Shown in pieces: positions 54,924-64,000 of a stretch of 64,000 nucleotides of DNA (within the stretch, counting starts at the first letter, position 1; every line of letters begins with the position of its first letter). The stretch comes from Flavobacterium piscis. GTDB lineage: Bacteria > Bacteroidota > Bacteroidia > Flavobacteriales > Flavobacteriaceae. The notes below the pieces were generated by a model that was not told the origin of the DNA, did not search any database, and saw nothing but the letters and a program-made list of their open reading frames with translations. Location: the NCBI RefSeq assembly GCF_001686925.1, contig NZ_LVEN01000027.1, positions 372,001 through 436,000 on the forward strand, given 5' to 3'. The position numbers and the translations under genes are program-made.

Positions 54924-57605
54924 TTATTTTTTGATAAATTTAAAGTTTTGAACTTTGTTTCCCGCGGTTGAAACTTTTATCATATAAATACCTCTGGCAA
55001 GATGATGTACTGGTATTTCAGAACTGATCATATCTTCAGCTACGGTAGTAGTTTCCCAAATTTCTTTGCCCACTAAGTCGTACATAGAAATGGCAACGGG
55101 TCCATTAATCGCATGATCAAATTTTATCTGGAATGTATTCGTTGCCGGATTAGGAAAAACATAGTTCGTCGCAGCATTTCCCCAGTTGTAATTAGGCGTA
55201 CTTAAAACTGGTCCCTGATAGATTGCATACAATGCAGCATCGGCCTGCGGAAGCTGAACGCTCAGTGTGCCTTGCGTTGAACTTATCGTACCGGAGTACA
55301 ATTCTTTTACAGTATAATTTCCTGAACCTAAACCTAAACGACTTAAACTAACATTGTTGGTAGTAGGAGTATTACTGTAGTTAAAAACAGCTACATAAGT
55401 TACATCATTATGATTAGCAGAGAAAATATTGGTAGCATTGTAACCTGTATTGCCATCGGCAGGAATAAAGTGCATATCAGCACGGGCAACATTCATGACA
55501 TCATTATTTTGTAAAAGCAGCTGCGATCTCGCTTTCCACGGACCAGTAGCAGAAAAATCATCACCGCTTGTAATAGTGCCTGTTACCACACTGCTTAATA
55601 GTCGGGCACGATTCTCTCCAATAGTTGCATTTCCAAATACCACATGATCAGCATCTAAATAATCGTAGATTTTGTTTTGCCACCAGCCATAAGTAGTACT
55701 GTTAAGCGTATAATCAGTATCGCTTATACTAGTGTAAGCATCGCAGGCAATACGGCGAACATGCACAAACGGACCCGTTGCCAAATTTGGCGATATGGCA
55801 GCCTGAACAAGCATTTTTCCGTCAATTTCATCGACCAAAAATTTCATTCCTTCCTGATACGCTTCCATACCGGTATGAAGCTGATTATTGGCGAAACCAT
55901 CTGCTTCGATGCTGGCATGAGTCAAAAAGTCGATTTTTATCATTTCAAATCCGGCTGCTTTAAAGCGGTTCATAAAATAATGTATTCTCGCTTTGGTTCC
56001 CGGACTTGTAGGATCCATGGCATAAGCGCCGTCTAATTCCAGAGGACTCCCGTTGACCATTGTCCAACACTGATTATAAGTGTATGAACTTCCCTCAACA
56101 GGACGATTGTACTTGCCCCAGTCTACAAACGGTGCCCAATAAATGCCCGCTTTATAACCTTTGCTTTTTGCATAAGTAACAAACTGTGCCAATTCAGCAT
56201 CCGACATGTTATCCCAATACGAATCAAGATCAATAAATAATGTATTGTCTTCGGTTTTGAAAGCCGGGCAATCATCGTGAAAAAAGTCTACAACAGCTTT
56301 TGCTTTAGTGAGATTAATATTCGACTGTATAGCGCCCCAACTGTTCCATCCAATAGGTTTTGGTGCTGTCCAGTCAAAAATATATTTAGGTTGCAGGGCA
56401 GCATTCGCTTGTGCAAATTCCTCAAGACCGGTGCGCCAGTCATCAGTAGCATTTAACAATACTTTTGGCGAAGCACAACTTGTTTGTCCCACATTTACCC
56501 AGCCATGGCCCCGTTTGTCTCTTGTGATGTCATCTTTTGTCCATCCTGCAATAACTGAAACATAGGCCGATGATGCCCCGCCACCGCTTACGGCAATACC
56601 CGTTTTCCATTTAGTATGTTCAAGAGAGCCAATAACCAAACCTTTACGATTCGTATTATTATAAATATTGGTCACCTCCGAAGCAGTAAAATCGGCTGAA
56701 TTAAGCGGATAGGCATTGTAACGAATCCACGCATCATTGTCGTAAGGAACAAATAAAGCTCGGGTATCGCCGCTGCCAAAATTTGGTGTAACCTGATAAC
56801 TGGTTAATGGTGACATTTTATAAGAGTTAGAACCGTTTCCGGTCAGTACGACTTGTACGGCAACATAATTTTTATTGTTGTAAGCATAAAAAACCTGCTG
56901 CATTCCCAAAGTATAATTACCGCTTAAAGTAAAAATATGCTTGGTTCCACTGCCAATATTATCCGTAAATGCTTCTGAGGTATACGTTGCTGTAGCATAG
57001 TTGCCACTTAAATACTGCTGATCGCTAAAAGCATAAGCGGATGCGTTGGTAATTACTGTAGCCCCATTAAATTTCACATTGTAGGTTTTGGTGCCTAGGT
57101 TATAAACGATAGTATTGTTTGTTCCAAAGGAAATTGTTTGTGTGGAAGAAGAACCAATTGGAGTTAAAACAAACTTGTCTAAATTAGGGGCCCATGAACT
57201 GGTGTTGTCCCAAAGAAGTGAAGTGCTACCGCTATTGAGGTATACACTTAGGTTTTTTGAAGCTGCTGTACTCCATCCGCCACTTGGTTCGCACGGAATC
57301 GAAATAGTGGTGGCAGAACCCGCAGTCAGCCTAATCGTGCGCGGATCGCCTGTGCAGTAAAACAATTGCAGATTGTACCAGCCTGCTGTAGCAACGGTAA
57401 CATTGACAGATACGCTGCTATTCCCACCTAAATTACCGACTATTTTTCCTGAGCAGGAATCACAATTTTGTATGTCGGCACTATTAGTGCGTATACCATT
57501 TTCGAATTCATACGTTTGAGCTGAGCTTGCAATTGTGGTAAAAAAAAGCAGCATTGTCATCAGCTTTCTGAATGATAATTTTGGTTTTGTAATTTTTTCT
57601 TGCAT
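54924..57605 (-). CDS. Secreted clan GH-D alpha-galactosidase-like enzyme with CBM and T9SS tail
   Basis: 893 residues. Signal peptide (MLLFFTTIASSAQ), a CBM6/35-like domain (about 30-150: YEFENGIRTNSADI, GWYNLQLFYCTG), a beta-sandwich (about 155-390), then a TIM barrel (about 395-700) with GWNSWGAIQS, the LFIDLDSYWD segment and the nucleophile in FEMIKIDFLTHAS; the acid/base region looks like ACDAYTSISDTDY. A beta domain (about 715-800) and a T9SS sorting domain (NYVFPNPATNTF ... KVQNFKFIKK) end it. Probably acts on alpha-galactosyl or related polysaccharide at the surface. It is not part of a visible SusCD utilisation locus. Confidence 0.88.
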   Translation of the reverse strand: MQEKITKPKLSFRKLMTMLLFFTTIASSAQTYEFENGIRTNSADIQNCDSCSGKIVGNLGGNSSVSVNVTVATAGWYNLQLFYCTGDPRTIRLTAGSATTISIPCEPSGGWSTAASKNLSVYLNSGSTSLLWDNTSSWAPNLDKFVLTPIGSSSTQTISFGTNNTIVYNLGTKTYNVKFNGATVITNASAYAFSDQQYLSGNYATATYTSEAFTDNIGSGTKHIFTLSGNYTLGMQQVFYAYNNKNYVAVQVVLTGNGSNSYKMSPLTSYQVTPNFGSGDTRALFVPYDNDAWIRYNAYPLNSADFTASEVTNIYNNTNRKGLVIGSLEHTKWKTGIAVSGGGASSAYVSVIAGWTKDDITRDKRGHGWVNVGQTSCASPKVLLNATDDWRTGLEEFAQANAALQPKYIFDWTAPKPIGWNSWGAIQSNINLTKAKAVVDFFHDDCPAFKTEDNTLFIDLDSYWDNMSDAELAQFVTYAKSKGYKAGIYWAPFVDWGKYNRPVEGSSYTYNQCWTMVNGSPLELDGAYAMDPTSPGTKARIHYFMNRFKAAGFEMIKIDFLTHASIEADGFANNQLHTGMEAYQEGMKFLVDEIDGKMLVQAAISPNLATGPFVHVRRIACDAYTSISDTDYTLNSTTYGWWQNKIYDYLDADHVVFGNATIGENRARLLSSVVTGTITSGDDFSATGPWKARSQLLLQNNDVMNVARADMHFIPADGNTGYNATNIFSANHNDVTYVAVFNYSNTPTTNNVSLSRLGLGSGNYTVKELYSGTISSTQGTLSVQLPQADAALYAIYQGPVLSTPNYNWGNAATNYVFPNPATNTFQIKFDHAINGPVAISMYDLVGKEIWETTTVAEDMISSEIPVHHLARGIYMIKVSTAGNKVQNFKFIKK

Positions 57606-57965
57606 AATAATATATTAAAATTAGTTAAAATGCAGTACTATACTATACTGTGCTACAATGATAAGAAAAATATTAATATAATGTTAAATAATAACTGATT
57701 TAATTGTTTTAGACGGTCATAGTTGTGGTTTTAGTAGTCTGGATGTTCTTATTTTCGTAAAAAAAGAATTGTGATTTTCGAATTCGACAATAATTTTTGG
57801 GAAAAACAAAACAGCATTTAAGTAATAAAATAATAATTAAGGTTTAAATTTCGGAAGCCAAAAAATACGTTTGGGAAGTGGATAATGACGCTACAGTATT
57901 ATTTATTAAATCCCCAAAAGTTTATTTGAGCACTTTTACCAGATTAATTGCTTAATTGATATTTT
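57606..57965. other. Gene-free divergent region
   Basis: AT-rich sequence between the glycosidase and the stress-protein gene, presumably with both promoters. Nothing else stands out. Confidence 0.4.
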
Positions 57966-58799
57966 ATGAATTTACATCCCACTATTATAGCAGCAACAAA
58001 TTTTTCGGCTATAGCCAATAATGCTGTTACATACGCTGCCGGACTAGCAAAAAGTGCCAATGCCAGTCTTATTCTTTTTAACTCTTTCCAGTTAGACATT
58101 CATAGTGCCAATTCTCATATTAGCGCAGAAGCGATGCAGAAACAACTAGACAAGGCATCCGAAAGACTAAAAACTTTAGGTAAAGACATTGCCGGTGCTT
58201 TTAATATTGAAGTGAGTTGCTTTTGCAGTTATTCATTTTTAGAAGATGAACTTTCGTCGTTAATAGAGCTTCATAATGCCGAACTGGTTGTTATGGGCAT
58301 GGCTGAACGTTCTTTCGAACAGGAACTTATGGGTAATTCGACAACATCAGTAATTAAGAATTTAAATACGCCTGTATTGGCTGTTCCTCTAAATGCACGC
58401 TTTCAAAACATAAAAAAAATACTCTATGCCTGCGACACTTTAAGTTTTTCGTCTATCAAAAGATTCAGTTGGTTAAGAAGCATTGTGGGGAATCTGGGAG
58501 CAGAAGTAGAATTTTTTAGTGTAGATGCAAAATTAGATGATCTTAAGCAGGAACAAGACCGATTATTATTGAGTTCTACTCTCGAAGAAGAGTTTCAACA
58601 GGTCAAATACCTCTATAAAACTGTTAAATCGAATGCGGTAATAAATGAGATTAAGAAAGAAATTAACATTTATAATGCCGATATACTAGTAATGGTGCCA
58701 CAAAAGTATGGTTTTTGGGATTCTTTAGTACATAAAAGCAAAACTAGAATTATGGCAGCAGGTTTAGACATACCGCTCTTGTCTTTTCCAAATTTCTGA
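57966..58799 (+). CDS. Tandem universal stress protein (UspA family)
   Basis: 277 residues, two Usp domains. The first (about 5-140) has ATNFSAIANNAVTYAAGLAK, SHISAEAMQKQL and the ATP-binding-type loop VVMGMAERSFEQELMGNSTT (G-x2-G-x9-G(S/T) form), then VLAVPLNA. The second (about 148-277) is more divergent, with ILYACDTLSF and NADILVMVPQKYG but a poor ATP loop. Cytosolic. It lies 77 bases before fabH. Confidence 0.88.
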   Translation: MNLHPTIIAATNFSAIANNAVTYAAGLAKSANASLILFNSFQLDIHSANSHISAEAMQKQLDKASERLKTLGKDIAGAFNIEVSCFCSYSFLEDELSSLIELHNAELVVMGMAERSFEQELMGNSTTSVIKNLNTPVLAVPLNARFQNIKKILYACDTLSFSSIKRFSWLRSIVGNLGAEVEFFSVDAKLDDLKQEQDRLLLSSTLEEEFQQVKYLYKTVKSNAVINEIKKEINIYNADILVMVPQKYGFWDSLVHKSKTRIMAAGLDIPLLSFPNF

Positions 58800-58876
58800 C
58801 GTTATTTTGCAGTCTGCTTTTTCTCCCAAAAAAAAACAGCAAAAGAAAAGATTCAAAATAACAAAAACAAATAAAA

Positions 58877-59926
58877 ATGAAGGCAACAATTACAGCTATA
58901 GGAGGTTTTGTACCCAACTCTATATTAAGTAATGAGATGATTTCAAGAATGGTTGACACAACTGAAGACTGGATAATAAAAAGAACTGGAATAAAAGAGC
59001 GAAGATTGGCTACAGATGAAAATCTGGCAACATCAGATCTTGCTAGTGCAGCAATCGAGAATTTATTAGATACTTATGAAATAGATCGTCTGGAAATTGA
59101 TGGTTTAGTATTGGCAACTGCAACGCCGGATCATCTTTTAACTCCTACAGCGAGTAAAGTATGCGAATTAAGCGGATTTACAAATGCATTTGGATTTGAT
59201 TTAAACGGTGCCTGCAGCGGTTTCCTATACGCATTAGAAATGGCGACTACCATGATCGAAAGCGGACGCTACAAAAAAGTGGTTGTAGTAGGAGCGGATA
59301 CCATGAGTTCTATTGTAGATTATGAAGACCGTAATACTTGTATTCTTTTTGGAGACGGAGCAGGAGCCGTTCTCTTAGAAAAAACAGATTTAGAGTACGG
59401 AATGATGAAAAGCATCCTGCGTACAGACGGAAGCGGTACATCTGCACTTTTAGTACCAGCAGGAGGCTCAAAAGTGCCTGCAACGATGCAAAGTATCATT
59501 CACAGAGAACATTTTATTAAACAGGAAGGTTCTTTTGTATTCAAAAAAGCAGTTGAGTCCATGTCAAACGTTTCTAAGGAGACTCTTGCCAGTAATGACT
59601 TAACAGTAGAAGATATTGACTGGGTGGTGCCGCATCAGGCTAATCTGAGAATTATAAAATCAGTAAGCGAACATTTGAATATTGGTATCGAGAAAGTAAA
59701 AGTAAATATTGATAAATACGGGAATACCACTTCAGCCACTATTCCGCTATGCCTTTGGGATTTTAAAGACGATTTTAAAGAAGGTCAGAACATACTGATT
59801 ACTACTTTTGGAGCCGGATTTTCATGGGGAGCAACCTGTATAAAATGGGGAGTGATGAGAGCGCTAAAGGCGGTAGAATCATCAACAGTTGGAAAAATAT
59901 TAAAACAAGATTTGATGTATCAATAG
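58877..59926 (+). CDS. fabH: 3-oxoacyl-ACP synthase III (KAS III)
   Basis: 349 residues, slightly longer than the usual 320-340. Catalytic triad: C113 in DLNGACSGFLYAL, H253 in VVPHQANLRI, N283 in YGNTTSATIP. The N-terminus MKATITAIGGFVP fits. It condenses a short acyl-CoA with malonyl-ACP to start fatty acid synthesis. No other fab genes are adjacent, so it may be a second KAS III, perhaps for branched primers or a secondary lipid. A short gap separates it from the kinase gene. Confidence 0.93.
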   Translation: MKATITAIGGFVPNSILSNEMISRMVDTTEDWIIKRTGIKERRLATDENLATSDLASAAIENLLDTYEIDRLEIDGLVLATATPDHLLTPTASKVCELSGFTNAFGFDLNGACSGFLYALEMATTMIESGRYKKVVVVGADTMSSIVDYEDRNTCILFGDGAGAVLLEKTDLEYGMMKSILRTDGSGTSALLVPAGGSKVPATMQSIIHREHFIKQEGSFVFKKAVESMSNVSKETLASNDLTVEDIDWVVPHQANLRIIKSVSEHLNIGIEKVKVNIDKYGNTTSATIPLCLWDFKDDFKEGQNILITTFGAGFSWGATCIKWGVMRALKAVESSTVGKILKQDLMYQ

Positions 59927-59982
59927 AAAAACGGTTCAAGTTTTTATTTATTATAATGCATCTATTATCAGTATATTAGCCT

Positions 59983-61077
59983 ATGGATGCAAACGTGCAA
60001 AATAAAACAGGAGGGAAGAACTTTTTCTATAAATATTACAGGATTATTGTAATACCCGTTGTTTTTTTTCTCTATTTATCATCATATTATTTTTTGAATC
60101 CCTATCAGGATTTTGAACAAAATACTTTACTGGTTTTAGACTGGACAGTTGATATCTTTATCATTCTGGTGTATTGCGCCGTCCTGACAGAATTAAGTCT
60201 TTTTGTAGGCCGAAGTCTTAATTATTGGATCAGCTGGGAGCAAAAGCCTATTTTCAGGGCCTTTGCGCAATTTATATGTCTTATTGCAGGGAATATTCTT
60301 TTAAATTATTCCTTTTCGTATTTATGGCAGTTTTTTTATTCCTGGACCCCCTTAAAAGAAAGTGAATTGGTACAAATATGGCAGTCAAATTTAATGGCTG
60401 CTATATTGTCTCTCTTTATCAGTTTCATTCATACCAGTATCTTTTTGCTGAACCGCTGGCGTGTGACTTCTGAAGAAGCAGCCGAGCTAAAAATTAAAGC
60501 TTCTGAATTGCAGGAAGCTGTTACCAGATCTGAGTTAGAATCGTTAAAACTACAGCTCGATCCTCATTTTATCTTTAATAATTTCAGTACACTTACAGAG
60601 CTAATTCACGAAGACCAGCAATCTGCAGCGTCTTTTCTGGAAAATATTACGCGCGTGTATCGCTATATGATTTCGAATCTCGATAAAGATACTATTACGG
60701 TAAGAGAGGAAATAGAATTTTTAAATGCTTATTTTTATTTGTTAAAAAAACGTTTGGGCGAAAAAGTAGAGTTAAAACTGCAAATAGATATGTCGTGTTT
60801 AGATCTTCATTTGCCGCCCTTAACGCTGCAATTATTGGTCGAAAATGCTGTAAAACATAATAGTGCAACAATAGCAAATCCGCTTATTATTGCTATTTAT
60901 TCTGATGTTGGAGATCTTGTGGTGCGCAATAATTTGCAGGCAACATCAGGCAAAAACTTTATTTCGACCGGAGTAGGAAATAAAAACATCGAGTTTAGAT
61001 ATAAAATTTTGTTTGACAGAATGCCTGTTTTTTCAGAATCTAATGGGTTTTATTGTGTGCGTCTGCCCTTAATTTAA
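59983..61077 (+). CDS. LytS/YehU-type sensor histidine kinase
   Basis: 364 residues. Four membrane helices (about 20-38, 50-74, 90-112 and 135-156), a short coiled coil, then the His_kinase domain with H195 in LQLDPHFIFNNFS, and a HATPase region with LQLLVENAVKHN and GVGNKNIEFRYKIL. The G-box GVGNKN is typical of the family. It is followed by a LytTR regulator after 4 bases. Confidence 0.92.
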   Translation: MDANVQNKTGGKNFFYKYYRIIVIPVVFFLYLSSYYFLNPYQDFEQNTLLVLDWTVDIFIILVYCAVLTELSLFVGRSLNYWISWEQKPIFRAFAQFICLIAGNILLNYSFSYLWQFFYSWTPLKESELVQIWQSNLMAAILSLFISFIHTSIFLLNRWRVTSEEAAELKIKASELQEAVTRSELESLKLQLDPHFIFNNFSTLTELIHEDQQSAASFLENITRVYRYMISNLDKDTITVREEIEFLNAYFYLLKKRLGEKVELKLQIDMSCLDLHLPPLTLQLLVENAVKHNSATIANPLIIAIYSDVGDLVVRNNLQATSGKNFISTGVGNKNIEFRYKILFDRMPVFSESNGFYCVRLPLI

Positions 61078-61081
61078 TACT

Positions 61082-61837
61082 ATGAAAATTTTAATTATAG
61101 AAGATGAAAGTATCAATGCCAATCGTCTTAAAAGATTGTTGGAAGAATTAGAGCCGGATTGCGAAATCCTGGAAATAATAGATACAGTTCAGGGTGCCAT
61201 AACATGGCTGAACACGAATGAGATGCCTGATTTAATCACCATGGATATTCGTCTGGCAGATGGTATTAGTTTTTCGATTTTCGAAGAAGTAAAAATTACT
61301 TGTCCCATCATATTTACAACCGCTTATGATGAATATGCTGTACGCGCATTTAAGGTAAACAGTATCGATTATTTGATGAAACCTATCGAAAAAACCGAAC
61401 TCGAACAGGCATTGAAAAAATTTAAATCGGTATCAAAAGTTAAAAATAATACCGAGGATATTGGTGCAATTTTGAAAGGATTCCTTAACAAACCTTCTTT
61501 TAGATTACGTTTTTTGGTTACCTATCGTGATGGTTACAAAAGCATTGATGTAGCCGATATTGATTTTGTGTATTCAGAGTTTAAAACCTCGCATCTTTTC
61601 CTTAAAAACGGCACGATAATACCCATTCCGCAAACCATGGAAGAATTAGAGGAAGAACTTGATCCCGATGTTTTTTTTCGGGCCAACAGACAATTCTTTA
61701 TTCGTGCCGAAAGCATCAAATCGATCGCCAATTATTTTAATGCCAAGCTCAAAATTCAGCTTAAAGCAGATCCTGAGCGTGAAGTAATCATCAGCAGGGA
61801 AAAAGCACCTTTTTTCAAGCAATGGATGGATCGCTAA
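61082..61837 (+). CDS. LytTR-family response regulator
   Basis: 251 residues. Receiver with E7-D8 acidic pair (LIIEDES), D55 in ITMDIRLAD, TAYDEYAV and the K of LMKPIEKTEL. C-terminal LytTR domain (about 145-250) with IDFVYSEFKTSHLFLKNG and FFRANRQFFI. Forms a two-component pair with the kinase just upstream. Targets unknown; the cyclase gene 171 bases downstream is a candidate. Confidence 0.93.
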   Translation: MKILIIEDESINANRLKRLLEELEPDCEILEIIDTVQGAITWLNTNEMPDLITMDIRLADGISFSIFEEVKITCPIIFTTAYDEYAVRAFKVNSIDYLMKPIEKTELEQALKKFKSVSKVKNNTEDIGAILKGFLNKPSFRLRFLVTYRDGYKSIDVADIDFVYSEFKTSHLFLKNGTIIPIPQTMEELEEELDPDVFFRANRQFFIRAESIKSIANYFNAKLKIQLKADPEREVIISREKAPFFKQWMDR

Positions 61838-62008
61838 TATAATTTTCAAAACTTCATTTTAGGCGGTATAACTTACTATTCGGTTCGTTTAATCACCGTT
61901 TGGGTAATACTTTCCTGTATTTACGTTTACTCTCGTTTTAATTTTGCTGCATATTATTTCGAACCAAAATTATCTTTTTTGGTTTGAGTTGCATCAAAAT
62001 TATCTTTA

Positions 62009-63085
62009 ATGAAATACTCCCTAAAAACATTTTTAAAATTTAAAGAATACCTGCAGATTATAGCACTTTGGATAGCTGCTTTCTTGTTTTATGTCTTTAT
62101 GACGTACAGCATGATCGATGACACTTTTTTTATTACCAATAAAATTGGTGTAATAGATTTTTTACTGTCAGAAATAACGGGAGCTTTAACAGTAGGGATT
62201 TTTATGGGAACCATTCTTTTTCTTTTGCAGGAATTGGTTTATCCCAGGTTTTTTCATAATTACGGGATATTGCTCACTACATTACTTCGAAGTCTTTTAT
62301 TTCTGGTAGTTTGTTTTCTTGGCCTTTTGATCGTGCTCGAACTCAACAAAGTGCATTACATCAGGATTAATAATTGGTTTGCACTTCAGGTTAATACAAA
62401 GTGGATGGTTTGCTTTACAGCCTACTGTTTAATTGTTCATATTTTTATTACCCTTTTACAAGCCTTTAGCCGCAGATTAGGGAGTCATTATTTTAAGAAT
62501 CTTTTACGAGGTAATTATATGATTCCTGTTGTAGAATACCGGGTTTTTATGTTTTTGGATATGTGTTCTTCAGCCACAGTTGCAGAAGAAGTGGGCCATT
62601 ACAATTACAGTCTTTTATTGCAGGAATGCTTTACAGATTTATCAGAAATATTAGTAGAGTATAATGCCGAAGTTTACCAGTATGTAGGCGACGAAGCCGT
62701 GCTTACCTGGAAGGTAAAAGAAGGTTTTAAAAGACAGCAATGTATAGAATTATATGAGGCCTTTGTAGTGAGATTACTGGAAAAAAAAGAGTTGTATCAG
62801 CGTAAATTTGGTTTACTTCCAAGGTTCAAAGCTTCTATTAATGAAGGTCTTGTAACCGTTGCCGAAATTGGACAAATCAAAACCGAAATTGCCTATCACG
62901 GAGATGTTCTCAGCACTGCAGCCCGTGTTCGTGATTTATGCAACGATTATAAAACCAATCTTCTGATCACGCAGTCCTTTTTCGAACAATTAACTTCTTT
63001 TGAACAGGATAATTTTATAGCTATCGAAACCACCATTTTGCGCGGAAAAAAAAGACCTGTTACGATCTACAAATCTTTCGATTAA
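62009..63085 (+). CDS. Membrane class III nucleotide cyclase-like protein
   Basis: 358 residues. Four membrane helices (about 15-35, 50-75, 88-112 and 132-152) then a class III cyclase homology domain (about 175-355). Metal-binding Asp residues are D184 (MFLDMCSSAT) and D228 (YVGDEAVLTW). The transition-state region reads YHGDVLSTAARVRDL: the Arg is present (R306), but the position usually held by Asn (VNxAAR) is S302. It could make cAMP with altered kinetics, or bind a nucleotide without turnover. It follows a LytS/LytTR pair. Confidence 0.85.
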   Translation: MKYSLKTFLKFKEYLQIIALWIAAFLFYVFMTYSMIDDTFFITNKIGVIDFLLSEITGALTVGIFMGTILFLLQELVYPRFFHNYGILLTTLLRSLLFLVVCFLGLLIVLELNKVHYIRINNWFALQVNTKWMVCFTAYCLIVHIFITLLQAFSRRLGSHYFKNLLRGNYMIPVVEYRVFMFLDMCSSATVAEEVGHYNYSLLLQECFTDLSEILVEYNAEVYQYVGDEAVLTWKVKEGFKRQQCIELYEAFVVRLLEKKELYQRKFGLLPRFKASINEGLVTVAEIGQIKTEIAYHGDVLSTAARVRDLCNDYKTNLLITQSFFEQLTSFEQDNFIAIETTILRGKKRPVTIYKSFD

Positions 63086-63245
63086 AACTCGCTCCCTGCG
63101 CTCTCAGCATGCCATTTTTCTCGGTTGTATTATTGTTCGTTTCAGTGTCAAATAAATACGGTTGGGTAAAGTTACACTCATTCAAGAGGCTTTTGGGTTG
63201 TTATTTTGTCATCAAATCCTATGTATTCATTAAAAGTGAAATAAA

Positions 63246-64000
63246 ATGACAAAACAATTTTTTCAAAATAATAAAACACTCAGCAAAATGGTCGTTTTAT
63301 TGATTATCATTAGCTTTTCTTCATGTGGTAAAAGCGGACAGGAAGGTGTAGCGCCTCCAAAGCCTGAAGTAGATTTTTTTCAGGCTAAATCGATCACAGG
63401 CGAAATAGAAAAAAAATATCCGGGTATTATCGAAGGTACCGTAAATGTTGACATAAAAGCGCAGGTTTCAGGTTATCTGGAAGCTATTTATGTCAAAGAA
63501 GGAGATTATGTTACCAAAGGACAATCGCTGTTTAAAATCAAAGCAGATGTGTATGCAGAGCAGGTAAATAACAGCCGTGCAGCTTACAAAAGTGCCTTGG
63601 CCAACCTTGCCAATGCCAAGCTGGAAATCGAAAAAATCAAACCGCTTGTGGATGCAAAAGTATATTCGGATATGCAGCTCAAAACTGCACAGGCCAATTA
63701 TGATGCAGCATCAGCTCAGGCAGCACAGGCAAAAGCAGCATTGGGATCTTCACAGCTTAACGCTGATTTTTCTTTGATAAAAGCACCGGTAAGCGGCTAC
63801 ATCAGCAGGATTCCAAATCGTGTTGGTAATCTTGTTACGCCAACGGATACCGTTCCTCTTACCATTCTTTCAGAAATCAATACAGTTTTTGTTTATTTCT
63901 CCTTAAGTGAAGCAGATTATCTGGAATTTTCTAAAGATGCAAAATCCAATCAAACCGTAAGTTTAATTCTGGCTGATGGCAGTGTATACGAGCATCAGGG
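63246..64000 (+). CDS. RND efflux periplasmic adaptor (HlyD/AcrA-like), 3' truncated by window
   Basis: At least 251 residues, still open at the right edge. The start ATG at 63246 is followed by a lipoprotein signal with Cys in SFSSCGKSG. Then come the membrane-fusion-protein elements: VDIKAQVSGYLEAIYVKEGD (lipoyl-like half), a coiled-coil hairpin with repeated AL/AN heptads (about 105-165), and FSLIKAPVSGYISRI (second lipoyl half). The adaptor links an inner-membrane RND pump with an outer-membrane channel; those genes should follow outside the window. Confidence 0.9.
   Translation, partial: MTKQFFQNNKTLSKMVVLLIIISFSSCGKSGQEGVAPPKPEVDFFQAKSITGEIEKKYPGIIEGTVNVDIKAQVSGYLEAIYVKEGDYVTKGQSLFKIKADVYAEQVNNSRAAYKSALANLANAKLEIEKIKPLVDAKVYSDMQLKTAQANYDAASAQAAQAKAALGSSQLNADFSLIKAPVSGYISRIPNRVGNLVTPTDTVPLTILSEINTVFVYFSLSEADYLEFSKDAKSNQTVSLILADGSVYEHQ

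Overview
The window looks like chromosomal DNA of a Bacteroidota member, most probably a Flavobacterium or close relative. The evidence is AT-rich sequence, few Shine-Dalgarno sites, candidate -7 boxes of the TAnnTTTG type, proteins with type IX secretion (T9SS) sorting tails, a SprB-repeat adhesin, surface lipoproteins with acidic residues after the lipidated Cys, TonB-dependent receptors including an Oar-like one, and many small dispersed palindromic repeats. I see no rRNA, tRNA, CRISPR array, insertion sequence with transposase, or prophage. Both ends cut genes: a CheB/CheR-type hybrid histidine kinase on the left and an RND efflux adaptor on the right.

Layout. 0-13.6 kb: hybrid kinase, trans-aconitate methyltransferase-like gene, a repeat-rich gap with a 125-bp tandem array and a MITE-like element, a membrane Cache-LytTR regulator, a P460-type haem protein with a haem-less lipoprotein partner, then a non-homologous end-joining block (SpoIIAA-like gene and ku facing ligD and a small membrane protein), a very acidic protein and a lone receiver domain. 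13.6-26 kb: an outer-membrane barrel gene after a 6.3-kb adhesin gene with 17 SprB repeats, a methyltransferase-fold gene facing a phage-tail-collar-like gene, a HAD phosphatase, a P-loop kinase and a membrane histidine kinase. 26-39.8 kb: Oar-like TonB receptor, an OmpR-type two-component pair, a polysaccharide deacetylase lipoprotein, a sucrose pair (fused sucrose-phosphate synthase/phosphatase and a GH32-like enzyme), an exported Rid-family protein and a Crp/Fnr regulator.

40-48.5 kb is a complete vitamin B12 uptake locus. A cobalamin riboswitch precedes a BtuB-like TonB receptor, a BtuG-like beta-propeller lipoprotein, three tandem paralogous lipoproteins with EF-hand-like loops, and a DUF4465-like lipoprotein, closed by a strong terminator. 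At 50.7-53.6 kb a SAM-I riboswitch precedes a 32-codon ORF, an exported thioredoxin-fold protein and a cysteine-desulfurase-like PLP enzyme, which suggests an uncharacterised sulfur-responsive operon. The right end holds a second MITE-like copy, a VOC protein, a T9SS-exported clan GH-D glycosidase, a universal stress protein, FabH, a LytS/LytTR two-component pair and a membrane class III nucleotide cyclase in which the usual transition-state Asn reads as Ser.

The strongest candidates for undescribed biology are the SAM-riboswitch operon with its small ORF, the three-paralogue lipoprotein set in the B12 locus, and the MITE-like elements. All functional statements come from motif reading; no database search was possible.
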